DNA of 18,527 nucleotides from Burkholderiales bacterium (GCA_026125625.1 JAHCKU010000017.1:1-18527); one strand, 5' to 3'; shown: positions 1 through 8,229, counted from the stretch's first letter. The notes: generated from the letters alone by a model not told the origin. A program made the numbers and translations.

Positions 1-252
1 CAGCTGCTCGCCCATGCTCACCAGCCGGCGTGCAACGTAGAGCTCCATGACCAGACCGACGCCGAACACCAGCACGATTCCCATGAGGATCCCGAACCCA
101 GGGCGATAGAGCCACTTTGGCAGCAGCCAGCGCAACGGGCCGCCGAGCAGCTGCTCGGCACTGAGAGCGAACCAGTAGAGAATGTATACGGTCAGAAGGA
201 CCGGAAGGACGGTGACCAGTCCTCGCAGAAAGGTCGTGGTGATTTGCTTCAA
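1..252 (-). CDS. DUF502 family membrane protein, N-terminal part (cut by window edge)
   Basis: Translating the minus strand from a TTG codon at 252-250 gives 84 open codons to the window edge. The protein starts LKQITTTFLRGLVTVLPVLL and has two hydrophobic segments, about residues 9-30 and 50-72. Between them lies a short amphipathic part, followed by a Gly-rich turn and ARRLVSMGEQL. This pattern (basic start, TM1, a Pro-Gly-Phe-Gly entry into TM2, then an Arg-rich exit) is that of DUF502 inner-membrane proteins, whose function is unknown. No ATG is in frame just upstream. AGGAG lies 9 bases before the TTG, which supports this start. The gene follows larB on the same strand after 131 bp, so it may be read through from the lar genes or have its own promoter. 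The C-terminal part is outside the window. The family call is from memory of its pattern. Confidence 0.72.
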   Translation of the reverse strand, partial: MKQITTTFLRGLVTVLPVLLTVYILYWFALSAEQLLGGPLRWLLPKWLYRPGFGILMGIVLVFGVGLVMELYVARRLVSMGEQL

Positions 253-275
253 GGCAGTGCGCTCCTGAATCCGCC

Positions 276-293
276 CTCGCCGGGAGCGGCGAG
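276..293. other. Small hairpin just upstream of the DUF502 gene
   Basis: A perfect 7-bp inverted repeat, CTCGCCG and CGGCGAG, flanks a 4-base loop. It lies about 11 bases upstream of the AGGAG ribosome-binding site of the DUF502 gene. It could fold in the leader RNA, but in DNA this GC-rich a 7-bp stem can arise by chance. No T-tract follows on either strand. Confidence 0.3.
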
Positions 294-352
294 AGCCGGC
301 GCAAGGATAGCGTATCAGCGTCGGCGTGCTGCGCAAGCAGGCCGTGCTCATG

Positions 353-380
353 CACGCGGCATCCCCCGGAATGCCGCGTG
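353..380 (-). terminator. Strong hairpin directly after larB, possible transcript end
   Basis: A perfect 10-bp stem (CACGCGGCAT / ATGCCGCGTG) with an 8-base loop begins three bases after the larB stop codon. On the transcribed (minus) strand no run of T follows, so it is not a classical intrinsic terminator. It may instead protect the 3' end of the lar mRNA or act with Rho. Its position exactly at a gene end is the main support. Confidence 0.4.
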
Positions 381-383
381 GCA

Positions 384-1070
384 CTACGAAGATTTCTTTG
401 GAGCCTCAGCCTGCTGGGAGAATGCGCGCACGATGCGCAGTGCAGCGCAGGCGGCGCCGTAGCCGTTGTCGATATTCATCACCGCGACGCCAGGCACGCA
501 GCTGGAGAGCATCGAATGCAGCGCCGCCTGGCCGCCGCTGGCCACACCGTAACCGACCGAAGTTGGCACCGCGATCAACGCCCCCGGGTAGAGTCCACCC
601 AGCACCGTGGGCAGCGCCGCATCCATGCCGGCCACGACGATCACCACCGGCATGTGCCGGATCTCGTCCAGTCGCGCCAGCAGGCGCCACAGGCCGGCGA
701 CGCCGACGTCGGTGATCTCCACGTTCGGCATGCCGTAATAGCGCAGGGTGCGTGCCGCCTCGCGGCTGACGAACACGTCGGAAGTGCCGGCGGTGACCAC
801 CGCGATCCTTGGTTCTCCCTGCAGCGGACGCGGCGCACCGAAGAAGCCGGTGCGCGATACCGGCTCGAAGTCGATGGCGCGGCGATGGTGCTCCGGCAGC
901 TCGGTGAACTGAGTCTGGTGCAGGCGCGTGAGCAGCAGCGGCAATGCCTTGTCCTGCGCCTGGTCGAGGATGCGGCTGATGTGGCCCACAGTCTTGCCGC
1001 TACAGTAGATGGCCTCGTCGAAGCCGAGGCGCGCGGCGCGCTGCAGATCGAGGGTGATGTCCTGGTCCAC
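384..1070 (-). CDS. larB: LarB, pyridinium-3,5-biscarboxylic acid mononucleotide synthase
   Basis: First enzyme of NPN cofactor synthesis. In characterised LarB, nicotinic acid adenine dinucleotide is carboxylated at C5 of the pyridine ring and cleaved, giving pyridinium-3,5-biscarboxylic acid mononucleotide and AMP. The 228-residue protein has a short N-terminal region containing GFDEAIYCSGKT (residues 16-27). A PurE-like domain follows, from about residue 87 (RIAVVTAGTSD) to 210 (GVAVMNIDNGYGAA). Cys191 in LSSCVPGVAVMNIDNG is placed like the cysteine that binds the pyridinium ring in Lactiplantibacillus LarB. The start is GTG, 8 bp after the larE stop codon, with only a weak AGG-type ribosome site, which suggests translational coupling to larE. 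The family call is firm. Length is slightly below the usual ~250 residues, at the N-terminus. Confidence 0.93.
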   Translation of the reverse strand: MDQDITLDLQRAARLGFDEAIYCSGKTVGHISRILDQAQDKALPLLLTRLHQTQFTELPEHHRRAIDFEPVSRTGFFGAPRPLQGEPRIAVVTAGTSDVFVSREAARTLRYYGMPNVEITDVGVAGLWRLLARLDEIRHMPVVIVVAGMDAALPTVLGGLYPGALIAVPTSVGYGVASGGQAALHSMLSSCVPGVAVMNIDNGYGAACAALRIVRAFSQQAEAPKKSS

Positions 1071-1078
1071 GCCTGCGC

Positions 1079-1900
1079 CTATCTGAGCGGCGGCTTGAAG
1101 TGCAGGAAGGCGCTTCCGACCTGATAGCGCTCGAAACGCACCGCGGCGTCGGGGTGCGTACCCGCAAAGCGCTGCTGCACGCGCGCGGTGAGCGAGCGCT
1201 TCTTTTCGTGGTCCAGCGCATCGAGCGTAGCTGCATCCAGCTCGATCACGATGGCCTCGACGCGCACCCGGCAGCGCACGGTGCGCGGCGCCAGCAGACC
1301 GATGAGCTGCTGTTCGACGTCGTGGATGCCGGCCAGCACGCGCGGATCGATGGCAATGCCGGTCTCGACCCGGCTGGACAGACAGGGCGAGGACGGCAGT
1401 TCCGCCACCTCGCCCAGACCCAGCTCCCGTGCCAGCGCACGCACTTTGCCCTTGCCCATGCCGGCTTCGACGAAGGGATGGCGCACGCCGTGCTCCTTGG
1501 CGGCGATCAGGCCGGGGCGGTATTCGCCCAGATCATCGACATTGGTGCCGGACACGATCTGGGTCCGGGTGTGGGCGCGGATCGCGCCGTACAGGCTGGT
1601 CTTGCAGTAGAAGCAGCGGTTGACCGGGTTTGCGCGGTAGTTACTGTCCTCGAACTCGCCGGCGTCGATCACGTGCAGGATCCATCCTTCCTGCGCGGCG
1701 AGATCCCGGGTGCGGCGCGTGCCTTCACCCGGCACCGCCGCGGAAACTGCGTGATACATGACCACCTGTCCGGGCAGCAGGCGATGCGCATAGGCGGCCA
1801 GGCTGAGACTGTCGACGCCGCCGCTGACCGCTACCGCAATGCGCTGCATGCCCTGGAGCACATGCTCCAGCGCCGCCAGTTCGGACAGCTGCTCACCCAT
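1079..1900 (-). CDS. larE: LarE, ATP-dependent sulfur transferase of NPN cofactor synthesis
   Basis: LarE adenylates the carboxylates of the LarB product and replaces them with thiocarboxylates, giving the bisthiocarboxylate that LarC metallates. The protein (273 residues) shows the PP-loop SGGVDS at 26-31, then NRCFYCK with Cys96 and Cys99, and SSPCLSSRV with Cys173. Cys173 corresponds to the sulfur-donating cysteine of single-cysteine LarE. The two extra cysteines match the three-Cys type reported to hold a [4Fe-4S] cluster. I chose ATG at 1900 because it overlaps the larC stop by 8 bp (ATGGGTGA), follows an AGGA 8 bases upstream, and starts the conserved part. A reading frame open to 1978 would add 26 residues that run inside larC and look non-homologous. 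Part of the larC-larE-larB unit. Confidence 0.93.
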   Translation of the reverse strand: MGEQLSELAALEHVLQGMQRIAVAVSGGVDSLSLAAYAHRLLPGQVVMYHAVSAAVPGEGTRRTRDLAAQEGWILHVIDAGEFEDSNYRANPVNRCFYCKTSLYGAIRAHTRTQIVSGTNVDDLGEYRPGLIAAKEHGVRHPFVEAGMGKGKVRALARELGLGEVAELPSSPCLSSRVETGIAIDPRVLAGIHDVEQQLIGLLAPRTVRCRVRVEAIVIELDAATLDALDHEKKRSLTARVQQRFAGTHPDAAVRFERYQVGSAFLHFKPPLR

Positions 1901-3119
1901 TGCTCGATTCCTCGTCCTCGGCGGCGCGCCGCATGCGCTCGCGCTCGACACGACCGTGCGCAGCCGCGCGCAAGTCATCGCTTTCGACCTTGGCAGTGTG
2001 CAGGCTTCCGCGCGCGGCCACCTTCACACGCAGCGTATGCTCGCCGATGCTGACCTGCATCTGCTCGCGTGACAGGATGCGGCGTTCCACCACCTGCCGG
2101 CGCACGCCCAGGGTGGTGGTCTCGGCGAAGATGGCACGCGCCACCTCTTCGATATGCTCGGGGGTGGCCAGCACCTGCACGTGCATGCTCATGCGCCCCT
2201 TCTTGCCGAAGGCCGGCATCTGCAGCACGTCCAGCACGCCCGGCGATTCACGCAGCTGATCCAGGCCGATGGCGAGATCCTCGGGCGATTGATCGTCGAT
2301 TTCGAATGCCAGCACCGCGACCTGGTCGGTGCCGTCCGTCTGCGGCGTTTGCGCAGTTTCGAACGCCAGCAGGCGCAGCACGTTGCTGAGGCCGGGGAAC
2401 GTCCTGGTGCCGAATCCGCTGCCGCTGGCCAGCAGGCGGCCGCGCACGCCGCGATCGTCCTGGCGCGCGGCCAGATGGCTGAGGATGGCGGCACCGGTAG
2501 GCGTGACCCGCTCGCCCTCGAGGTCATCGTCCATGAACGCATAGCCCTCGAGCAGGCTGGCGGTGGCCGGTGCCGGCACCGGGATCCAGCCGTGCGCGCT
2601 GCGCACCCGCCCGCGTCCCAGCGGCAGGATCGATACGCTCCAGCTCGCCTGCAGCCGGGCGATGGCAGCCGCCGCACCGACGATGTCGGCGATCGAATCC
2701 CAGCCCCCCAGCTCGTGGAAACGCACCGCTTCGATCGGCATCCCATGCACCTCGCCTTCCACTCGCGCGATGCGGGTGAACATGTCGAGCGCGCGCGTGC
2801 GCACCTGTGGTTCCAGCGGCGCGCCTTCCAGATTGGCGCGGATGTGTGCGAACGCGGTGTCGTCGTGCGTGTGGTGATGCCCATGCGCATGGGCATGGCG
2901 ATGCGTCCGCTCGTGCGGATCGTCGACCTCGAAGCGCTTGCCGGTGAGGACCTCGTCGCGATGATCGAGAAAACGGCAGCGCACCTCGGCCGGCAGACCG
3001 GCTGCGCGCTGTGCATCCAGTATCACCGGGGCGAGCTCGGGAAAGGCATCGACCACGGCGGCGAGGAACATGTCGCCGGCGACGCCACCGATGGCGTCGA
3101 GATGGAGGTGAAGAGACAT
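1893..3119 (-). CDS. larC: LarC, nickel insertion protein (CTP-dependent cyclometallase), single full-length chain
   Basis: LarC inserts Ni into the bisthiocarboxylated pyridinium mononucleotide, using CTP, to complete the NPN cofactor. The 408-residue protein begins MSLHLHLDAIGGVAGDMFLA, the usual LarC start. It has a His-rich stretch at residues 69-85 (nine His in 17, e.g. HAHAHGHHHTH) likely to bind nickel, then FHELGGWDSIADIVG and the C-terminal domain with VLAFEIDDQSPEDLA. In lactobacilli larC1 and larC2 are joined by programmed frameshifting, but here one frame encodes both parts. The frame is open upstream to 3173, but those extra 18 residues come from the hairpin region. Met at 3119 fits homologues, though no clear Shine-Dalgarno sequence precedes it. 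It overlaps larE by 8 bp. Confidence 0.93.
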   Translation of the reverse strand: MSLHLHLDAIGGVAGDMFLAAVVDAFPELAPVILDAQRAAGLPAEVRCRFLDHRDEVLTGKRFEVDDPHERTHRHAHAHGHHHTHDDTAFAHIRANLEGAPLEPQVRTRALDMFTRIARVEGEVHGMPIEAVRFHELGGWDSIADIVGAAAAIARLQASWSVSILPLGRGRVRSAHGWIPVPAPATASLLEGYAFMDDDLEGERVTPTGAAILSHLAARQDDRGVRGRLLASGSGFGTRTFPGLSNVLRLLAFETAQTPQTDGTDQVAVLAFEIDDQSPEDLAIGLDQLRESPGVLDVLQMPAFGKKGRMSMHVQVLATPEHIEEVARAIFAETTTLGVRRQVVERRILSREQMQVSIGEHTLRVKVAARGSLHTAKVESDDLRAAAHGRVERERMRRAAEDEESSNG

Positions 3120-3132
3120 GGATCGGGACCGG

Positions 3133-3164
3133 GGGCAGGGAAGCGCTTCCGCGCTTCCCTGCCC
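3133..3164. other. Perfect 14-bp hairpin between the larA homologue and larC
   Basis: GGGCAGGGAAGCGC (3133-3146) and GCGCTTCCCTGCCC (3151-3164) pair perfectly around a 4-base loop. The structure sits 5 bases after the stop codon of the larA homologue and 13 bases upstream of the larC start. It fills most of the 50-bp gap. No T-run follows on either strand. It could stabilise the upstream message, attenuate transcription, or limit larC translation so that the enzyme is made in excess over the cofactor machinery. The role is inferred. Confidence 0.55.
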
Positions 3165-3169
3165 TGCCG

Positions 3170-4492
3170 TCAAGCGTGAGCCTTTTCGTGCGCCGGAGCC
3201 AGCATCGGGTAGATCACGCCCCTGGCATCGAACTTCAGCGGCTGGGGCTCGCCGACCACCTCGAACAGGTTGGGATTGGCGCGCACCTGCGCCATGAGCG
3301 GCTCGGACACCTGAATGTCGACCAGCTCCAGGGTGTTGCGGATACGCACGATCTTGCAGTCCTGCGGCTTGATCCGCACCACCGTCTTCGCCGCCAGGCG
3401 GATCGCATCCTCGTCGGTGTTCATGATCATCGGAACCACCGCGCCGTCGAGATAGGTCGAGGCGATCACGTTGGTGTAGGTCTTGGCGATGTCGAGCTCC
3501 TTGTACAGGCGCATGGTGATCACGTCCGCCAGGCCCACGCCGGTGGCATTGCCGTGGGTCTCAGGCGTCAGGCCGAGCACCACGATCTTCTTCACCAGCG
3601 GCTTCATGTTCCACTCGATGAAGCGTGAATTGCGGCCGGTGATGTTGGGATCGAAGCCGGAACCGCTGATGTTCTTGCCCATGGTCTCGATGATCAGCAC
3701 GTCCACCTCGTCGAAGTACAGGCGCGCCATCATCTCCTTGGCCTTGGCCTGCAGCACCGGCTCGCGCTCCCACAGCTGCTCTGCCGGCACCGCCTCGATG
3801 AGCGCGGTCTCGTCCGCCGCATTCTCGACCATGCCGACGCCGAACAGGAACTTCTTCTTCGACATGATGAAGCGTGCGGCCTTGGGCAGCAGCTCGCCGA
3901 AGGCATCCATGCCATGGGTGTGCAGTTGCGTGGCACCGGTGATCTTGCCCATGCCGATGGTCATCATCTTGACGATGCCGCTTTCGATCGGCGCGCGGAA
4001 GTTGGTATGCGGCTTGACGCGGCAGACGAAGGCGAAACCGTCGGCCTCGGAGGCGAGCTTGTCCATGTACACCGGCATGCCGTCGACCTGGCCCAGTTCC
4101 ACCACTTCCAGGCTGGAGCGGATGGGGCAGCCGATGTAGCTTTCCACCACGCCGTAGTCCTCCAGTACCTGACGCTGGCCTTCGGCCGTCGCCCCGCCAT
4201 GGCTGCCCATGGCCGGGAACACGAAGGGCTCGGCACCCAGGGCCTTCAGCTCGGCCACCACCTGCTTCACGCACTCGGCGATGTTGGCGATGCCGCGGCT
4301 GCCCACGCCCAGGGCAATGCGCATTCCGGGCTTGATGCCGGCACGCACCTCGGCGCGCTTGAACTGCTCCGCCACCGTCTGACTGACGTTGGCCACCTTC
4401 TGTGTCTTGAACTTCTGGCGCACGTGCACCATACGGGGCAGCTCGATGTCGAGCCCGCCTGCTATGTTGACTTCGATGCGATCGCCGATCAT
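3170..4492 (-). CDS. LarA-superfamily nickel-dependent 2-hydroxyacid racemase/epimerase (DUF2088), substrate unknown
   Basis: Likely user of the NPN cofactor made by the adjacent larC, larE and larB. LarA enzymes interconvert stereoisomers of 2-hydroxyacids through hydride transfer to the Ni-pincer. The 440-residue protein is near the usual ~425. Candidate active-site residues by alignment from memory with Lactiplantibacillus LarA are Arg66 (VGSRG), His98 (AMGSHGG), His162 (VKPHTNF), Lys175 (ESGIVKMMT, cofactor-binding Lys) and His191 (QLHTHG, Ni ligand). The spacing fits, but the surrounding motifs differ from true lactate racemase, so I would not call it LarA proper. The start ATG has a strong GGAGGAGAG just upstream. 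It lies 72 bp after glgA on the same strand, with no convincing terminator between them. Substrate could be lactate, malate, a sugar acid or something new. Confidence 0.82.
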   Translation of the reverse strand: MIGDRIEVNIAGGLDIELPRMVHVRQKFKTQKVANVSQTVAEQFKRAEVRAGIKPGMRIALGVGSRGIANIAECVKQVVAELKALGAEPFVFPAMGSHGGATAEGQRQVLEDYGVVESYIGCPIRSSLEVVELGQVDGMPVYMDKLASEADGFAFVCRVKPHTNFRAPIESGIVKMMTIGMGKITGATQLHTHGMDAFGELLPKAARFIMSKKKFLFGVGMVENAADETALIEAVPAEQLWEREPVLQAKAKEMMARLYFDEVDVLIIETMGKNISGSGFDPNITGRNSRFIEWNMKPLVKKIVVLGLTPETHGNATGVGLADVITMRLYKELDIAKTYTNVIASTYLDGAVVPMIMNTDEDAIRLAAKTVVRIKPQDCKIVRIRNTLELVDIQVSEPLMAQVRANPNLFEVVGEPQPLKFDARGVIYPMLAPAHEKAHA

Positions 4493-4564
4493 GGGATATC
4501 TCTCCTCCAGGAAGCGTTCAATTCTACTCGCAACGGCCCATTCGGGCAGGCTGGCGTCCGTACC

Positions 4565-6040
4565 TCATGCTGGCTGTTCGGCCAGCAGCGCTGCGTACAG
4601 CTCGAGGTATTGTCGCGCACTCGTGTCCCAGCTGAAATCGCGCGCCATGCCGTTCTTCTGCAGTTGCCGCCACAGCTTCTTGTCACGGTAGGCAGCCACG
4701 GCGCGTCCCACGCCGATGAGCATCGCCTCGCGCGTCATGGGCGAGAACAGGAAGCCGGTGGCGGTCTTGTTCGCAATCGTCTGCGGCGTGCAGTCCACCA
4801 CCGAATCGACCAGGCCACCGGTGGCATGCACCACCGGCGGCGTGCCGTAGCGCTGGCTGTACATCTGGTTGAGTCCGCACGGCTCGAAGCGCGAGGGCAT
4901 CAGGAACAGGTCCGCGCCGGCTTCGATCTGGTGCGCCAGGCTCTCGTCGTAGCCGATCTGCACCCCGACCTTGCCGGGATGGCTGCGCGCCAGCTGCTGG
5001 AAGGCCTCCTGCAGCTCGGCATCGCCGGAGCCGAGGATGGCCAGTTGCGCCGGCAACCCGATCAGCGCCTGCGCGCATTCGAGGATCAGGTCGAAGCCCT
5101 TCTGGTCGGTGAAGCGGCCGACGCTGCCAATCAACGGGACATCGTCGGCGGCCTGCAAGCCGAGGCGGCTTTGCAGCGCACGCTTGTTCTCCAGCTTTAC
5201 CGGCAGGCGCGCAGCGTTGTAGTACTTGGCGATGTAGGGATCGGACTCCGGATCCCAGGCGTCGGTATCGATGCCGTTGAGGATGCCCGTCAGCCGCTCG
5301 ACACGATGCGCCAGCAGGCCCTGCAAGCCCATGCCCAGCGGCGCATGCTGAATCTCCTGGGCGTAGTTGGGGCTGACCGTGGTGATGTGGTCGGCGTAAT
5401 ACAGACCGGCCTTGAGGAAGGACAGGTTGCCGTAGTACTCGACGCCGTTCGGGCTGAAGGCCGAGGGCGGCAAGCCCAGGCGGCTCAAGGTGACGGCCGG
5501 ATACACGCCCTGATAGGCGAGGTTGTGGATGGTGGTGACGGTGCGCGCCTTCTCGCCCTGCATGAAATGCAGGTAGGCCGGTGCCAGGCCAGCCTGCCAG
5601 TCGTTGCAATGCAGGATGCGCGGGCGCCAGGTTATGGGCGAATGCGCGCCGGCCAGCAGCGCTGCCACATAGCACAGCAGACCGAAGCGCAGGTCGTTGT
5701 CCGCCCAGTCCTTGCCGCTGATGTCCTGATATGGACCACCGGGACGGTGGTACAGCTGCGGACAGTCGACGATCAGGAGAGGAACACCGCCGGGCAGCTT
5801 GCCGGCCAGCAGCTGGCAGCCGGGCAGTTCCCCCATGGCCGGCAGCGAGGCCAGCCGCCCTTTGGCCTTTACCCCTTCCATCACCGCCGGATAACCGGGC
5901 ATCAGCACGCGCACCTCCACGCCCTGAGCCATGAGCGCGATCGGCAGCGCCCCGCTCACATCGGCGAGCCCCCCGGTTTTCACCAGAGGCGCGACTTCGG
6001 AAGTGACGAACAGAACGGATAATTTGCGCTTGGCAGCCAT
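4565..6040 (-). CDS. glgA: Glycogen synthase (ADP-glucose-dependent, GT5)
   Basis: Cytoplasmic enzyme that transfers glucose from ADP-glucose to the non-reducing end of alpha-1,4-glucan. The 491-residue chain carries the ADP-glucose-binding KTGGLADV at residues 21-28, SEVAPLVKTGG at the start of the N-terminal Rossmann domain, and WQAGLAP and HNLAYQG in mid-chain. SVGRFTDQKGFDL opens the C-terminal GT-B domain, followed by PSRFEPCGLNQMYSQRYG with the likely catalytic Glu386, then ATGGLVDSV. The length matches bacterial GlgA (about 477-490). The start codon shares one base with the glgB stop (TGATG), so translation is probably coupled. GlgC, the source of its substrate, is encoded divergently on the other side of glgB. 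Confidence 0.97.
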   Translation of the reverse strand: MAAKRKLSVLFVTSEVAPLVKTGGLADVSGALPIALMAQGVEVRVLMPGYPAVMEGVKAKGRLASLPAMGELPGCQLLAGKLPGGVPLLIVDCPQLYHRPGGPYQDISGKDWADNDLRFGLLCYVAALLAGAHSPITWRPRILHCNDWQAGLAPAYLHFMQGEKARTVTTIHNLAYQGVYPAVTLSRLGLPPSAFSPNGVEYYGNLSFLKAGLYYADHITTVSPNYAQEIQHAPLGMGLQGLLAHRVERLTGILNGIDTDAWDPESDPYIAKYYNAARLPVKLENKRALQSRLGLQAADDVPLIGSVGRFTDQKGFDLILECAQALIGLPAQLAILGSGDAELQEAFQQLARSHPGKVGVQIGYDESLAHQIEAGADLFLMPSRFEPCGLNQMYSQRYGTPPVVHATGGLVDSVVDCTPQTIANKTATGFLFSPMTREAMLIGVGRAVAAYRDKKLWRQLQKNGMARDFSWDTSARQYLELYAALLAEQPA

Positions 6041-8229
6041 CAGGCTAGCTCCGAGGTCAGGACGATGCCGGCCAGTGGCGGCAGCGTGATTACGGCAGAG
6101 CAGGGCAAGCCCATCCAGGGCAGCGGCTGCGCGCTGACCCCTCCGGCGTTGCCTGCATTGCTGCCGGCGTAATAGGACGAATCGCTGTTGAGAATCTCAC
6201 CGTAACGACCTGCAACCGGCAGGCCGATGCGATAGGCCTGGCGCGTCACCGGCGTGAAGTTCAGCACCACCACTGCGCAGCTGCCGTCGCGCGCACGGCG
6301 CTGAAAGCTGATGATCGAATGATCGGCATCGTGGCAGTCGATCCAGCTGAAGCCCTCGGGCGCGAAATCCAGGTCATGCAACGCCGGCAGATCGCGGTAG
6401 AGGCGGCACAGATCGCGCATCAGGCGCTGCACACCGACGTGCCAGTGACGCTGCAGCAACCACCAGTCCAGCTCCCCGGCCGGCTGCCACTCGCGCCCCT
6501 GCGCCAGCTCGTTGCCCATGAAATTGAGCTTCTTGCCCGGTGTGGTGAGCTGGTACACCAGCAGCAGGCGCAGGTTGGCGAACTCCTGCCAGGCATCGCC
6601 GGGCATCTTGTCCAGCAGCGAGCCCTTGCCATGCACCACCTCGTCGTGCGACAGCGGCAGCAGGAAGTTTTCGGTATAGGCGTACAGCTGGCCAAAGGTG
6701 AGCTGGCTGTGATGATAGCGACGGTACACCGGGTCATGGCGCAGGTAGCTCAGGGTGTCGTTCATCCAGCCCATGTTCCACTTCATGCCGAAGCCGAGCC
6801 CGCCGAGATAGGTCGGGCGCGACACCATCGGCCACGCGGTCGATTCCTCGGCGATGGTCACGGCGCCGGGAAACTCCTGGTGCACCATGACATTGAGCTC
6901 GCGCAGGAACTCGATCGCCTCCAGGTTCTCGCGTCCGCCGTGCCTGTTCGGCAGCCACTCGTGCAGCTGGCGCGAGTAATCGAGGTAGAGCATGGACGCG
7001 ACCGCATCCACGCGCAGTCCATCGATGTGGAACTCGACGAGCCAGTAGTGCGCGCTGGAGAGCAGGAAGCTGCGCACCTCGTTGCGGCCGTAGTTGAAGA
7101 CGGCGCTGCCCCAATCGCGATGCAGGCCCAGGCGCGGATCCTCGTGCTCGTACAGCGCAGTGCCGTCGAAGCGCGCCAACGCCCAGCGATCCTGGGGGAA
7201 GTGGCCGGGAACCCAGTCCAGGAACACGCCGATGCCGGCAGCATGCAATGCGTCGATCAGCGCGCGCAGATCGTCGGGCGAGCCGAAGCGTGAGGTGGCG
7301 GCAAAGTAGCCGGTGGTCTGATAGCCCCACGACTCGTCCAGCGGATGCTCGCTCAAGGGCAGAAATTCGACGTGCGTGAAACCCATGTCACGCACGTACG
7401 GCACCAGATGCTCGGCCAGCTCGGAATAGGTATAGGGTCGCCCGTCGGCGTGGCGTTTCCACGATCCGGCGTGCAGCTCGTAAATGTTGATCGGCGCGTG
7501 CTGCCAGTCCCAGTCGCCCCTGCGCGCCATCCACGCCTGGTCTTGCCATGCGTAGGCGCCTTCGCCGCGCACGCGCGCGGCGGTGCCCGGCCGATGCTCG
7601 AACTCGCGCGCGTACGGATCGATCTTGACCAGCACCTCGCCGCTGGCGCGGTTGCGGATCTCGTACTTGTACAGCTCGCCGGGGCGCAGGCCGGGGATGA
7701 ACAGCTCCCACACGCCGCTGCCGCCATGCACCGCCATGGGATGCACGCGACCATCCCAGCCATTGAAATCACCGATCACGCTCACGCGCTCGGCATTGGG
7801 TGCCCAGACGGCGAAGCGCGTGCCGCTCACGCCCTCGCGCGTCTCGACGTGGCTGCCCAGCGTGCGCCACGCCTGATGCAACCGTCCCGCATTCAACAGA
7901 TACAGATCATGTCCCGACAGAACCGGGATGAAGGCGTAGGCATCGTGCAGGTCGCGCACGCGGCCGTCTTCCTGCACCGCCAGGCGGTACGGCCGCGGCG
8001 GCGCCTCTGCTCCGTTCCATTCGAACAGCCCGTCGGGATGCACGCGCTGCAGCGGCGTCAGGCCGGAGGGCAGATGCAGGAACAGCATCTCGGCGCGCGG
8101 ATTGAACACACGCAGCCGCCAGCCTCCGCCGTGCGGGTGCAGACCCAGCAGGGCGAAGGGATCGTGCAGGCGTGCCGTGAGCAGGAGCTCGACGAGCGGA
8201 TCGCCGTAGAGAGTCGAACGGGAGTTCAT
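6040..8229 (-). CDS. glgB: 1,4-alpha-glucan branching enzyme (GH13)
   Basis: Makes alpha-1,6 branches in glycogen. From ATG 8229 the product has 729 residues, like E. coli GlgB (728). The N-terminal part starts NSRSTLYGDPLVELLLTARL and HDPFALLGLH. A CBM48 domain (SVIGDFNGWDGRVHPM) leads into the GH13 barrel with DWVPGHFPQD, GLRVDAVASMLYLDY (nucleophile Asp408), TIAEESTAWP (acid/base Glu461) and LSHDEVVHGKGSL. These residues sit three positions after their E. coli counterparts Asp405 and Glu458. The frame is open to 8370, adding 47 residues, but that extension lacks GlgB character and passes through a TATAAT promoter-like site at 8341-8346, so I prefer 8229. Neither start has a good ribosome-binding site, and Met at 8253 is a second choice. 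The stop overlaps the glgA start. Confidence 0.95.
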   Translation of the reverse strand: MNSRSTLYGDPLVELLLTARLHDPFALLGLHPHGGGWRLRVFNPRAEMLFLHLPSGLTPLQRVHPDGLFEWNGAEAPPRPYRLAVQEDGRVRDLHDAYAFIPVLSGHDLYLLNAGRLHQAWRTLGSHVETREGVSGTRFAVWAPNAERVSVIGDFNGWDGRVHPMAVHGGSGVWELFIPGLRPGELYKYEIRNRASGEVLVKIDPYAREFEHRPGTAARVRGEGAYAWQDQAWMARRGDWDWQHAPINIYELHAGSWKRHADGRPYTYSELAEHLVPYVRDMGFTHVEFLPLSEHPLDESWGYQTTGYFAATSRFGSPDDLRALIDALHAAGIGVFLDWVPGHFPQDRWALARFDGTALYEHEDPRLGLHRDWGSAVFNYGRNEVRSFLLSSAHYWLVEFHIDGLRVDAVASMLYLDYSRQLHEWLPNRHGGRENLEAIEFLRELNVMVHQEFPGAVTIAEESTAWPMVSRPTYLGGLGFGMKWNMGWMNDTLSYLRHDPVYRRYHHSQLTFGQLYAYTENFLLPLSHDEVVHGKGSLLDKMPGDAWQEFANLRLLLVYQLTTPGKKLNFMGNELAQGREWQPAGELDWWLLQRHWHVGVQRLMRDLCRLYRDLPALHDLDFAPEGFSWIDCHDADHSIISFQRRARDGSCAVVVLNFTPVTRQAYRIGLPVAGRYGEILNSDSSYYAGSNAGNAGGVSAQPLPWMGLPCSAVITLPPLAGIVLTSELA

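Noticed and set aside
3914..6022. Plus-strand open frame of 702 codons opposite glgA and the larA homologue
   Set aside because: Shadow of two clear minus-strand genes; no conserved domain pattern.
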